Source: Pseudomonas viridiflava
GTDB taxonomy: Bacteria; Pseudomonadota; Gammaproteobacteria; Pseudomonadales; Pseudomonadaceae
Direction of reading: 5' to 3'
Assembly: GCF_900602065.1 (NCBI RefSeq)
Contig: NZ_UWFN01000347.1
Location: 62,001 to 126,000 of the forward strand
DNA length: 64,000 bases
Shown: piece after piece, positions 43,402 to 51,654 of the stretch
How the letters are laid out: each line of letters opens with the position of its first letter
How positions within the stretch are numbered: position 1 is the stretch's first letter
The notes under the pieces: model-generated
What the model was told of the DNA's origin: nothing
What the model saw: the letters and a program-made list of their open reading frames with translations, nothing else
Databases searched by the model: none
Made by a program: the position numbers and the translations under genes

Positions 43402-44136
43402 TCAGTGGTGCAGGATGGCCTGCAAAAAGGCCTGTGTTCGCGGTTCCTGAGGCGCCGTGAAAAAGGCTTCGGGTTTGTTCTGTTCGATGATCCGGCCGCT
43501 TTCCATAAAGATCACCCGGTCGGCGACTTTACGGGCGAAGCCCATCTCATGGGTGACCACGACCATGGTCACGCCTGAGCGCGCCAGGTTTTGCATGACA
43601 TCGAGCACCTCACCGACCATTTCCGGGTCCAGCGCAGAAGTCGGTTCGTCGAACAGAATTACCCGTGGCTCCATGGCCATGGTTCGGGCAATCGCCACGC
43701 GTTGTTGCTGACCACCGGAAAGCTGGCCGGGGTATTTGTCGGCGTGTGCGCTCATGCCGACCTTTTCCAGCAATACCCGCGCTCGATCCTGAGCATCACG
43801 GCGCGATAAGCCGCGCACCCGCACCGGTGCCAGCGCCACATTGGCCAGCACCGTCATGTGCGGATACAGATTGAAATTCTGGAAGACCATGCCGACTTCA
43901 CAGCGAATACCTGCCAGTTTCGGTCCAGTTTCGACCCGCTGATCAGCTACCCGAATCTCGCCTTCCTGATACTCCTCCAGCAGATTGATGCAGCGAATCA
44001 GCGTGGACTTTCCTGAGCCTGACGGCCCGAGAATCACCACCACTTCGCCCTGCTCGACTGACAGGTTGATATCCGCCAGGGCCTGAAACCGGCCATAAAA
44101 CTTGGCAACACCTTCAATCTGGATGACTGCGCTCAT
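43402..44136 (-). CDS. Polar amino acid ABC transporter, ATP-binding protein
   Basis: A 244-residue ATPase. Walker A is LGPSGSGKSTLIRCIN, the signature LSGGQQQRVAIARTMA, and Walker B VILFDEPTSALDPEM, with the switch histidine in VVVTHEMGFARKVADR; this is the GlnQ/HisP polar amino acid group. The start at 44136 overlaps the permease stop codon by 3 bp (ATGA arrangement) and has AGGAAG upstream; a longer frame to 44175 is rejected. It powers import of an unknown amino-acid-like substrate. Confidence 0.93.
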   Translation of the reverse strand: MSAVIQIEGVAKFYGRFQALADINLSVEQGEVVVILGPSGSGKSTLIRCINLLEEYQEGEIRVADQRVETGPKLAGIRCEVGMVFQNFNLYPHMTVLANVALAPVRVRGLSRRDAQDRARVLLEKVGMSAHADKYPGQLSGGQQQRVAIARTMAMEPRVILFDEPTSALDPEMVGEVLDVMQNLARSGVTMVVVTHEMGFARKVADRVIFMESGRIIEQNKPEAFFTAPQEPRTQAFLQAILHH

Positions 44137-44810
44137 CAGCTCTTCCTCCCCGCGCCGTTGCGCCGCTCGACCCAACTGACCAGTTGCACCAGGGGCAGTA
44201 ACAGCAACAGATACATAATCGCCGCGCCCACCAGCGGCGTGGGGTTGGCAGAGAGTGCCTGCGCCTGAGTCGCCTGCTTGAGCAGATCCGGCATGGCAAC
44301 CACCGAAGCGAGTGCAGTGTCCTTCATGACGTTGATGCAGTTACTGGTCATGGGCGGCAGAACAATGCGCATGGCCTGAGGCAGGATCACGTCGCGCATC
44401 GTGTTGAAGAAGCTCATGCCCTGCGAGGCCGCCGCTTCGAATTGCCCGCGCGGGATGGCTTCAATACCGGAGCGAAAAATCTCTGCCGAGTATGCGCAGG
44501 ACACCAGCGATAACGCTGCCACCGCTGCGGCGAACGAAGAAAGACGAATCCCCACAAACGGCAGCGCGTAATAAATCAGCACCAGAAACACCAGCAGTGG
44601 GATCGAGCGCATCACATCGATGTAAATCCGCGCCAGCAACCGGATCGGTGCATAGCCATACAGACGTAGCATGGCCAGCAGCAAACCGCCCACCAGACCA
44701 AGAATGATGCTGACCACGCCAAGCAACACCGTCACCCCGAGGCCCCGCAGCATCTGCGGCAGTGCGTCGACAAACACACCCCAGTTGAAGAAAGTCTGGA
44801 CCAGCTCCAT
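44136..44810 (-). CDS. Polar amino acid ABC transporter, permease
   Basis: A 224-residue inner-membrane permease of the HisM/GlnP group with about five transmembrane helices. The coupling-loop region EAAASQGMSFFNTMRDVILP and the following PQAMRIVLPPMTSNCINVMK are typical. A single permease gene is present, so a homodimer is likely. It sits between the binding-protein and ATPase genes in the same operon. Confidence 0.93.
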   Translation of the reverse strand: MELVQTFFNWGVFVDALPQMLRGLGVTVLLGVVSIILGLVGGLLLAMLRLYGYAPIRLLARIYIDVMRSIPLLVFLVLIYYALPFVGIRLSSFAAAVAALSLVSCAYSAEIFRSGIEAIPRGQFEAAASQGMSFFNTMRDVILPQAMRIVLPPMTSNCINVMKDTALASVVAMPDLLKQATQAQALSANPTPLVGAAIMYLLLLLPLVQLVSWVERRNGAGRKS

Positions 44811-44872
44811 CAGGACTCCTTGGTGACAGCGCCGGGCGCCGGGTTTGAACAGTTAGAGGTTATTAGCCGCGC

Positions 44873-45649
44873 TTATTTGAGTACGTCGACAACCTTGACG
44901 GTGCTGGACTCTGGATCGGCATCGGCGCCAAACCACTTCTTGTGCAAGTCAGCAATCACGCCTTCTTTTTTCATGGCGGTGATGATGTCGTTGACCTGAG
45001 TCGCAGACGCCCAGCCTTTGGCGTGCATCAGCGAGTACTTCTCGCCAGTGGGAATACGGGCGACCACCCGGTATTGCGGCTTGTCCTTGATGTAATAGAG
45101 CACGGCCGGAATATCGCTGATGTAGCCGTCCATACGCCCGGAAGCCAGGTCGAGCATCGCCGGGGAAAGCCCTTCGTAACGGGACACATCGCCAAACTTG
45201 TACTCGGCCTGATGCGCAGTCACCCACATGTCACCCGTGGAGCCTGTGTCTACGCCGACCACTTTGCCCTGCATGCCTTTGAGGCCATCAATGCCCGATT
45301 TGGTCAGCACCGACAGTGACTGATCGCTGTCGTAATACGGCTGAGCGAATCCCACCGATTCAAGACGTTTGGGGGTAATCGTAATCGACGAAATAGCGAT
45401 GTCTGCACGCTTGGACTGCACGGCACTGAACAGGCCGTTGAAAGGAATATTCACAAACTCGACTGTCTTGCCAGCACGCTTGGCGACTTCTTTGACCACA
45501 TCGACTTCAAAGCCGACGATCTCGCCTTTGGCGTCCTGAAACTCCCAAGGCACGTTGCCCACGTTGGCACCCACCGTCCAGTCCGCCGCCCAGGTAGAGG
45601 CCGAAAACGCAGTGGCCACCGCCATACTCAAGAGTACTTTCACGTTCAT
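44873..45649 (-). CDS. Polar amino acid ABC transporter, periplasmic substrate-binding protein
   Basis: A 258-residue binding protein. A signal peptide (MNVKVLLSMAVATAFSASTW, cleaved near AWAAD) is followed by a type II periplasmic-binding fold with WEFQDAKGEIVGFEVDVVKEV, NIPFNGLFSAVQSKRADIAI, ISSITITPKRLESVGFAQPYY and GVDTGSTGDMWV. It is the first gene of the operon, as common for such transporters. Among close families are cystine, lysine-arginine-ornithine and opine binders, and no ligand can be chosen. ATG at 45649 is preferred over a TTG one codon upstream. Confidence 0.92.
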   Translation of the reverse strand: MNVKVLLSMAVATAFSASTWAADWTVGANVGNVPWEFQDAKGEIVGFEVDVVKEVAKRAGKTVEFVNIPFNGLFSAVQSKRADIAISSITITPKRLESVGFAQPYYDSDQSLSVLTKSGIDGLKGMQGKVVGVDTGSTGDMWVTAHQAEYKFGDVSRYEGLSPAMLDLASGRMDGYISDIPAVLYYIKDKPQYRVVARIPTGEKYSLMHAKGWASATQVNDIITAMKKEGVIADLHKKWFGADADPESSTVKVVDVLK

Positions 45650-45726
45650 CAATTGCTCCCGAACTCAGTCGTTTCAAGAAGTCGCCAGCAGGCGGGTCGA
45701 GGAACAGACTAGGAGCAAGAATCAAA

Positions 45727-45754
45727 TAATTCAACAGTTTTAAATAATGAATTA
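45727..45754. promoter_or_regulatory. AT-rich inverted repeat upstream of the ABC/hydantoinase operon
   Basis: TAATTCA and TGAATTA are exact inverted arms separated by 14 bp, in an AT-rich stretch 78 bp before the binding-protein gene. It is a candidate operator for the RpiR-type regulator encoded in the operon. The remaining 45755-45995 shows no credible gene. Confidence 0.45.
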
Positions 45755-45995
45755 AATGCTTCAATGCAGTGCAAAAGCCTGCCGATTTGGTGCGGCCAGA
45801 CGGTGCGGTGCGCTACGGGGAGGCTTGGGTAAAAATCAGCTGAAGGGTTGCGTGGTGTGCACTGATGCGGGGCAGGCCGATGATGTGATTACAGAAATAT
45901 CCGATGCTTTTGTAGGAACGCTCTCGAACGCTCTGCACCCGAATTTACCCTGAGCTCTGGTGATACGTTTCGCCTCTTGCCATAGGGGGACAATA

Positions 45996-46379
45996 ATGCA
46001 AATTCCGGAAGCGCCCGAAAACGTATCAATTCTTGAGAACATGCACGTAGCCCGCCGCAAAAGACACTCCTTACAGGACGGCTCGGCGTTTCTCTACTCC
46101 TGGTTTTATAAGCAGGTCCGCAATAGAGGTCCTTGGGATTACAAACAGCGATCTGCGCGCTATGAGGCACTTGGAAATTTCAACTACGGAGCCGCAGGCA
46201 CGGCAGCGGGTATACCATCTTCGCGGCTGCTGCGGGCGGCAGGAATGGCACAGACTGCCGCGGGAACCTCCAGACCACAATTCGGTGTCTGGTGGCGAGA
46301 TGCACCATACGGAGATGATCCCAATGACCAATTCTGGATCAAACAAGGAATAGCTTATGCTCGCTCCAGAGGCTTCTAG
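45996..46379 (+). CDS. Polymorphic toxin type 44 domain, stand-alone (orphan C-terminal toxin)
   Basis: A 127-residue product that corresponds to a bare toxin-44 domain. The diagnostic run WFYKQVRNRGPWDYKQRS is followed by YEALGNFNYGAAGTAAG, LLRAAGMAQTAAGTS and DAPYGDDPNDQFWIKQGIAY. In other bacteria this domain sits at the C-terminus of large secreted proteins with PAAR, VgrG, Rhs or CDI-type delivery parts; here none is attached. It has its own ATG with AGGGGGA upstream. The next gene overlaps by 23 bp and is the likely immunity gene. It looks like a displaced toxin tip or orphan module. Composition is less GC-rich than the neighbours. The activity of the domain is not known to me with certainty. 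Confidence 0.78.
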   Translation: MQIPEAPENVSILENMHVARRKRHSLQDGSAFLYSWFYKQVRNRGPWDYKQRSARYEALGNFNYGAAGTAAGIPSSRLLRAAGMAQTAAGTSRPQFGVWWRDAPYGDDPNDQFWIKQGIAYARSRGF

Positions 46380-46806
46380 ATTGATGATCCGATGTATCGC
46401 CTACATGACTCTTGCTGCTTGCCTGCTACATGCAGGCTGGACTTGGCTCAATCAACCTGGCAATCCAGAACTGGATCAGGTTGTACTCAAATACTCACTG
46501 GCAAATGGCGGCTTCATCTATGGGGTCAGAGACAATCGCGGCGGTGCCACGGTGGGGTTTAGCTATCGATTTTACGCGCATAACGCACTTGTCGGCGATG
46601 AAGACATCAAGCGGGTTCTCATAGAAGAGCACCCGTTTCTTGTCACTAAAGATCCAAACGTCAGCATCGTCGGGCAGGACAAGAAAATCTTGGTATCCGT
46701 GAAAGGTCAGGTCTATTCATTCTCGAGCAGAACATTTTTCAACAACTCTGACGGCTCGGGCGTCACTCCTATTGATGTCGACCTGGTTGTCCAGACACCT
46801 GAATAG
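46357..46806 (+). CDS. Candidate immunity protein for the type 44 toxin, membrane-anchored
   Basis: A 149-residue protein overlapping the end of the toxin gene by 23 bp, the usual position for an immunity gene. A hydrophobic segment (residues about 10-29, MIRCIAYMTLAACLLHAGW) acts as a membrane anchor or signal peptide, followed by a soluble domain of about 120 residues (VLKYSLANGGFIYGVRD, GGATVGFSYRFYAHN). The start at 46357 has AAGGAA upstream; an ATG at 46384 is possible and would put the hydrophobic segment right at the N-terminus. A periplasm-facing immunity protein would imply that the toxin acts outside the cytoplasm. No named family recognised. Confidence 0.65.
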   Translation: MLAPEASRLMIRCIAYMTLAACLLHAGWTWLNQPGNPELDQVVLKYSLANGGFIYGVRDNRGGATVGFSYRFYAHNALVGDEDIKRVLIEEHPFLVTKDPNVSIVGQDKKILVSVKGQVYSFSSRTFFNNSDGSGVTPIDVDLVVQTPE

Positions 46807-46860
46807 CGTCGGGTTACGGATCACCAGTTCAGGAGATTTCCGAAGGCGAACACAACTCTA

Positions 46861-46950
46861 TGTAGGAGTGAGCTTGCTCGCGATTTCGATTTTTCTGTCG
46901 ATAAGTCATCGCCTGACCTAACGCTATCGCGAGCAAGCTCACTCCTACAG
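46861..46950. repeat. REP-like palindrome after the toxin/immunity pair
   Basis: TGTAGGAGTGAGCTTGCTCG and its exact complement surround a 45-bp centre, the same type as at 18998. It separates the immunity gene from the convergent hemolysin-III-like gene. Confidence 0.88.
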
Positions 46951-46992
46951 GCCCCTATACTTGCCTCGATACAGCGTCGGCGCACCCGCTAC

Positions 46993-47616
46993 TCACAACA
47001 CATAAAAACAAATCGCCACGAAGTGCAGCAGACTCCCGGCTATCACGAACAAATGCCAGATGCCGTGCCAGTGGCGAAAGCGGGTGTCGTAGGCGAAGAA
47101 GATGATGCCGATGGTGTACAGCGCGCCACCCGCCGCGAGCCAGGTAAAGCCCGCAGTGCCCAGTGCGGCAATCAGCGGTTTGACCGCCACCAGCACGATC
47201 CAGCCCATAACCGCATAGATCACGATAGACATGATCCGCGCTTCGGAGCGCGGTTTGATTTCCTGCAGGATGCCGATCACTGCCAGGCCCCAGACCACGC
47301 CGAATAACGTCCAGCCCCAGGGGCCGCGCAAGGTCACCAGACAAAACGGCGTGTAGCTGCCTGCAATCAACAAATAGATCGAAAAGTGATCAACCTTCTG
47401 CATGATCGTTTTCGCCCGCCCGCGCACGCTGTGGTACACGGTCGATGCGCTGTACAGCGCCACTAGCGTTACGCCGTAGATCGCGACGCTGACAATCTTC
47501 CAGATATCGCCCTGCAAACTGGCAATCGCCAGCAGCCAGACAGCCCCTACCAAAGCCAATACCGCACCGACCAGATGCGACCAGGCGTTGAATTTTTCTC
47601 CGTAATACATCCGCAC
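46993..47616 (-). CDS. Hemolysin III/PAQR-family membrane protein (YqfA-like)
   Basis: A 207-residue protein with seven transmembrane helices. EKFNAWSHLVGAVLALVGAVW at the N-terminus, YSASTVYHSVRGRAKTIMQKVDHFSIYLLIAGSYTPF in the middle, and the late HWHGIWHLFVIAGSLLHFVAI carry the conserved Ser, Asp and His residues that bind zinc in PAQR receptors. Despite the family name, evidence of hemolysis is weak; roles in membrane fluidity or energy metabolism have been proposed. It stands alone. Confidence 0.9.
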   Translation of the reverse strand: MRMYYGEKFNAWSHLVGAVLALVGAVWLLAIASLQGDIWKIVSVAIYGVTLVALYSASTVYHSVRGRAKTIMQKVDHFSIYLLIAGSYTPFCLVTLRGPWGWTLFGVVWGLAVIGILQEIKPRSEARIMSIVIYAVMGWIVLVAVKPLIAALGTAGFTWLAAGGALYTIGIIFFAYDTRFRHWHGIWHLFVIAGSLLHFVAICFYVL

Positions 47617-47762
47617 ACTACCTCATCGTTCTGAACTGCTGCGCAAGGCTCTAGCTTAGGGACGTAAAGCGCAAGCCATGCGTTAGCCAAACAGTTTTTT
47701 ATTACAGCCAGTGGCTATCTAAATGTGCACAATCGGGGCACTCAAACAAGAAGCCTCACGAC

Positions 47763-48683
47763 ATGCAAATCGACGATGAGTTGACCCTGAAAAAACTGGA
47801 AATATTCCTGGCGTTCATGCGCACCGGCAACCTGACCAAAGCGGCCGCGGACCTGAACACCAGTAACGTCAGCGTGCACCGCGCGATTCACTCACTGGAA
47901 AGCGCCTTGCGTTGCCCGCTGTTCAAGCATGAAGGCCGCAACCTGACTCCGCTGGAAAGTGCCTACGTGCTGGAAGAGCGTGCTCAGAAGCTGATTCAGG
48001 ACGTGCTCGCCACGGTTGAGCTGACACGTCAGGCAGCCGGGTTTTCCGCAGCACGCTTCAAGCTGGGCTCACTGTATTCACTGACGGTGAAGACTGTGCC
48101 GCAGTTGATCATGGGCCTGAAGATTCGCCGTAGCGAGCTCAACATCGACTTGATCATGGGCTCTAACATCGACCTGTTCTACAAGCTGAAGAACATGGAA
48201 GTGGACGCGATTCTGGTGTCACTGGACGAGAGCGTCAACGACCCGGATTGTGAGCATCTGTCGCTTTTTTCCGATGATATTTTCCTGGCCGTCCCCGCCG
48301 ACTCGCCGTTCTCACAGCACAGCGAAGTGGACCTTAGCGACCTGCGCGAAGCGACGTTCATTACCCTGACCCAAGGCTTCGCCACACATCGCGATGGCAT
48401 CCGGGTTTTTCAGCAGGCGGGGTTTGAACCAAAAGTGGCAATGCAGGTGAACGACATCTTCACCTTGCTGAGCATGGTCAGCTCTGGCGTAGGGTATGCG
48501 CTGTTGCCGGGGCGTATTGCAGCGGTTTACGAGAACCGGGTGAAGCTGATCCCGCTGCAAGAGCGATATCGCATGCAGCAGCACATCGGCATGGTGTTTC
48601 TGAAATCGAAAGAGCGCGACCCGAATCTGCTGGCGTTGATTGCGGAGGGAAGGATGTATGCCAATCGGCTGACATCCGCGTAG
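47763..48683 (+). CDS. mdcR: LysR-family regulator of malonate utilisation
   Basis: A 306-residue LysR regulator. The HTH covers residues about 10-68 (KKLEIFLAFMRTGNLTKAAADLNTSNVSVHRAIHSLE). The effector domain contains GSNIDLFYKLKNMEVDAILVSL and ITLTQGFATHRDGIRVFQQAG. The assignment to MdcR comes from its position next to the complete mdc operon, with which it is convergent (the last operon gene, madM, ends 133 bp away). A LysR-type site is found in front of mdcA, 7.5 kb away, which it would have to bind in trans. Confidence 0.82.
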   Translation: MQIDDELTLKKLEIFLAFMRTGNLTKAAADLNTSNVSVHRAIHSLESALRCPLFKHEGRNLTPLESAYVLEERAQKLIQDVLATVELTRQAAGFSAARFKLGSLYSLTVKTVPQLIMGLKIRRSELNIDLIMGSNIDLFYKLKNMEVDAILVSLDESVNDPDCEHLSLFSDDIFLAVPADSPFSQHSEVDLSDLREATFITLTQGFATHRDGIRVFQQAGFEPKVAMQVNDIFTLLSMVSSGVGYALLPGRIAAVYENRVKLIPLQERYRMQQHIGMVFLKSKERDPNLLALIAEGRMYANRLTSA

Positions 48684-48705
48684 AACCCGCACGAATGCAA
48701 TTTCC

Positions 48706-48794
48706 TGTGGGAGCCGAGCTTGCTCGCGATAAAGCTGGACGCGATCTAAAGTGAACCGCGTCATCGTTCATCGCGAGCAAGCTCAGCTCCCACA
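48706..48794. repeat. Hybrid REP-like palindrome, GTGGGAGCCGAGCTTGCTCGCGAT
   Basis: The ends are of the GTGGGAGC type but the middle has CTTGCTCGCGAT as in the GTAGGAGT type. Left and right arms match except for one base. It lies in the convergent mdcR/madM gap. Confidence 0.82.
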
Positions 48795-48816
48795 AGGGAT
48801 ACAGTGCGAACAGTAA

Positions 48817-49581
48817 TCAACCGACAATAGCCCTCACGACGAAGTACAACAGCGACGGCCCCAGCAGGCAGCCCAAACCTGTGTGGAACGTTGCGGTCAA
48901 CGCGCCGTAAGGCACCAGTCGCCGATCGGTCGCAGCCAAGCCAGCCGTCACACCGCTTACAGTACCTGCCAGACCGCCGAAGACCATCGCCGAACGCGGG
49001 TTATCCAGGCCCATCCAGCGTGCCGCCATCGGTGTGCCAACCATCACGATGATCGCCTTGATCAAGCCAGTCGCGATTGATAGCGCCATCACATCCGACG
49101 TGGCACCCAATGCCGCGCCGGTGACCGGGCCAACGATATAGGTCACTGCGCCCGCGCCGATGGTGGTCATGCTTACCGCATCGCGATAGCCAAACACCCA
49201 GGCGATGCTCGCGCCGACAATGAACGGCAGGATCGTGCCAAGCAGCAGCGCAATCACGCCAATCATTCCGGCTTTGCGCGCTTCAGTTGCCTGCACTTCG
49301 AACGCGGTGGCAACGATGGCGAAGTCACGCAGCATGGCGCCGCCCATCAGCCCGATACCGGAAAACAACGTCACGTCCGCCAGGCCTTTTTGCCCGCCGG
49401 TCATCGTGCCGCCGACCCACGCCAGAACCAGGCCGATGACAATGGCGATGGCCGAGCCATGCACCCTGCCGAACGTCAGGCGCTTGGAAAGCACGACAGA
49501 GATCCACATCACCACGCCCACAAAGGCAAATGCCGTCACCAGCCCGTTGCTGATCAAACCCTTATCAATGATTTCCCACAT
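48817..49581 (-). CDS. madM: Malonate transporter, MadM subunit
   Basis: A 254-residue membrane protein, the larger subunit of the MadL/MadM malonate:cation symporter. About eight hydrophobic segments are visible, with KRLTFGRVHGSAIAIVIGL and GTILPFIVGASIAWVFGYRD among the conserved parts. It follows madL with 1 bp between stop and start, and is the last gene of the malonate operon. It imports malonate from outside for the decarboxylase encoded upstream. Confidence 0.92.
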   Translation of the reverse strand: MWEIIDKGLISNGLVTAFAFVGVVMWISVVLSKRLTFGRVHGSAIAIVIGLVLAWVGGTMTGGQKGLADVTLFSGIGLMGGAMLRDFAIVATAFEVQATEARKAGMIGVIALLLGTILPFIVGASIAWVFGYRDAVSMTTIGAGAVTYIVGPVTGAALGATSDVMALSIATGLIKAIIVMVGTPMAARWMGLDNPRSAMVFGGLAGTVSGVTAGLAATDRRLVPYGALTATFHTGLGCLLGPSLLYFVVRAIVG

Positions 49582-49582
49582 A

Positions 49583-50023
49583 TCAGCGGCTCCCTGCTGG
49601 CGTTGGCGAAGGCGTTGGTACCGGCGTGATGCCCGGAATGATCACCGGCTCTTCCGGAGGCAGCGGCTCGCCCTTGTTGACGCGACTGATCAAGGCAATG
49701 GTGCAACCGCACAAGACCACCGAGCCTACGGCAGCGAGCACCGCGACAGGGCCGCCTTTGAGGGCCGTAACAACGTTTTGCTGAGCCGCCATCGCGACCA
49801 CCACCGGGATGTACATGGCGCCCCAGAAGCCGACGCCCATCTCGCATTCCTTGCTCATGCCGCCGCGCTTCTCCATCCACAGACGGGCACAGATCAGCAG
49901 GATCATCGCGATCCCGACACCACCGACGTTGGATTTGACGCCCAGCATCACGCCAAGCAAGTCACCGAGAATCACCCCTGCCAGCATGCAGATAGCCAGC
50001 AGTGCTACACCGTAGATAATCAT
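49583..50023 (-). CDS. madL: Malonate transporter, MadL subunit
   Basis: A 146-residue membrane protein that pairs with MadM. MIIYGVALLAICMLAGVILG at the N-terminus, then GVKSNVGGVGIAMILLIC and GFWGAMYIPVVVAMAAQQNV are characteristic. The C-terminal tail is Pro-rich (PGITPVPTPSPTPAG). It lies 72 bp after mdcH on the same strand. Function follows from the family and the malonate operon context. Confidence 0.92.
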   Translation of the reverse strand: MIIYGVALLAICMLAGVILGDLLGVMLGVKSNVGGVGIAMILLICARLWMEKRGGMSKECEMGVGFWGAMYIPVVVAMAAQQNVVTALKGGPVAVLAAVGSVVLCGCTIALISRVNKGEPLPPEEPVIIPGITPVPTPSPTPAGSR

Positions 50024-50095
50024 TATTGTTATTCCTCAGTTTGCCTTACGAAGTTGTTGTTCTTGTTCTTCGAAACGGTCCAACGTCCGTGCGCT

Positions 50096-51031
50096 CTATG
50101 GGTTGCGGCGGCCCTCCTCACGCGACAGCGCGACCAGACTGTCCAGGCGAGCGCCTTGAAACGCGACGACCGTTCCTTGTTCGAAGACTTTGCGCGCCAG
50201 CCCGGTCAATACCGTGCCCGGCGGGAATTCGAGATGCAGACGTGCGCCGCGCTCGTAAGCGGTTTGCACCGTGCTGCGCCAATCGATGACGCGGCACATG
50301 TTGAAGGCCAGATCGTCACGCAGCTTGTCCGCGGTCAGCATTGGTCGCGCCGTGCTGCCGCTCAGATAGCGTACGGCGGGAGCGCTGATCGTCACGTTGG
50401 CGAAAGCCTCAGCCAAGGCCTGCGCAGGTTGCTCAAGCAGCGCACAATGAGACGGCACGCTCACCGCCAGGCGCTTGACCGTTGCCGCTCCGCTGGCTTT
50501 TGCCAGGCGCGCCACGTCAGCCATCGCCTCGATGCTTCCGGCGATCACAAACTGGTTATCGGCGTTGATATTGGCCAGATACACCGGACTTTCAGGGCCG
50601 TGAACATCAGCCACCAGCGCTTCGACGGCGGTCTGATCCAGCCCGATAATCGCCGTCATGCCATAGCCCTCAGGATAGGCGTTCTGCATCAGTTCACCGC
50701 GCAACGCCACCAGCCGAACGGCGTCCGCAAAGCCCAGCGAACCGGCAACAACTGCTGCCGGATACGCACCGATGGACAAACCGGCAACGGTGTCCGGCAC
50801 GCAGCCCTGGGTTTGTAAAAGACGCGCACTGGCGACCCCGGCAATCAACAAACACAACTGCACTGCGCGAGTGGACTGCAGCGCTTGTTCAGAATCCAGC
50901 AGCAATACGTCTTCGCCCAACGCATCGCATGCTTCACTCAGGCAATCACGAATCGATTGCTCATCTGGCAACTGATTCAACATGCCCGGCTGCTGCGCGC
51001 CCTGGCCGGGGAACACCCAAAAGCTGCTCAT
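50096..51031 (-). CDS. mdcH: Malonate decarboxylase, malonyl-CoA:ACP transferase subunit (epsilon)
   Basis: A 311-residue acyltransferase of the FabD fold. It has the substrate-loading FPGQGAQQPGM near the N-terminus, the catalytic serine in VAGLSIGAYPAAVVAG near residue 91, and the histidine in VSVPSHCALLEQPAQAL near residue 195. It moves a malonyl group onto the acyl carrier MdcC during activation of the decarboxylase. It overlaps mdcG by 4 bp. Confidence 0.93.
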   Translation of the reverse strand: MSSFWVFPGQGAQQPGMLNQLPDEQSIRDCLSEACDALGEDVLLLDSEQALQSTRAVQLCLLIAGVASARLLQTQGCVPDTVAGLSIGAYPAAVVAGSLGFADAVRLVALRGELMQNAYPEGYGMTAIIGLDQTAVEALVADVHGPESPVYLANINADNQFVIAGSIEAMADVARLAKASGAATVKRLAVSVPSHCALLEQPAQALAEAFANVTISAPAVRYLSGSTARPMLTADKLRDDLAFNMCRVIDWRSTVQTAYERGARLHLEFPPGTVLTGLARKVFEQGTVVAFQGARLDSLVALSREEGRRNP

Positions 51032-51654
51032 GCGCAGGCCTCGGTCGGCTGCCAGGGTTGGGTGACCAACCAGGCACCGTGCTCACTCTTGAGCAAAACC
51101 TGACGCGAAGCACCCGCCCACTCGCGCAATGCCAGCGCGCCAAAAGGCGTCTGTAATTGCACGTCGATTCGACACACGGAGCGGTCCAGAACCTTCACCA
51201 ACTCGCCAGCCCATTCACGGCTGACAAAGCGCGGCGTGCGCACAATCAAATCCAGGTCACTGTTCTGATGCAGAGCCGCCACACCGCTGGCCAATTCAAA
51301 GCCAGCACTGCCGCTCACGCCCCAAGGCAGCGCCAGCAAATCCATCAACGGACGAATCTGATCCAGTGCTTGCAGCGCAGGCCAATCGTGCGCTCCTTGA
51401 ACATGCGTCAACTGCTCAGGACGCACGCAACGCTCGATAGCATCCCGTGGCATCAGTGCCGCAAACCGCTGCTCACGACGCGGACCACGGATACCCACCG
51501 CGACAAGCGCTCGCGGTGCCAATGAACGACGCACCACCACCGGATGCTCAAGGCGTACAGCCTCAAACACCCAGTCCGGCGCATTGGCAGGCAAGGCAGA
51601 CACAGGCATGCCCCACAACAAATCGTGGGGCAGCACTGCCAGATCAGCGTTCAT
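51028..51654 (-). CDS. mdcG: Malonate decarboxylase holo-ACP synthase (phosphoribosyl-dephospho-CoA transferase)
   Basis: A 208-residue nucleotidyltransferase that attaches the 2'-(5''-triphosphoribosyl)-3'-dephospho-CoA group (made by MdcB) to the MdcC serine. PHDLLWGMPVSALPANAP at the N-terminus and GSAGFELASGVAALHQNSDLDLIVRTP in the middle carry the family Gly-Ser...Asp-x-Asp active site. It is directly adjacent to mdcE and overlaps mdcH by 4 bp. It is specific to malonate decarboxylase operons. Confidence 0.92.
   Translation of the reverse strand: MNADLAVLPHDLLWGMPVSALPANAPDWVFEAVRLEHPVVVRRSLAPRALVAVGIRGPRREQRFAALMPRDAIERCVRPEQLTHVQGAHDWPALQALDQIRPLMDLLALPWGVSGSAGFELASGVAALHQNSDLDLIVRTPRFVSREWAGELVKVLDRSVCRIDVQLQTPFGALALREWAGASRQVLLKSEHGAWLVTQPWQPTEACA

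Noticed and set aside
45756..45953. 65-codon frame just upstream of the type 44 toxin, considered as a remnant of a delivery module
   Set aside because: No PAAR, VgrG, Rhs or two-partner-secretion motif could be recognised and no ribosome-binding site is present.
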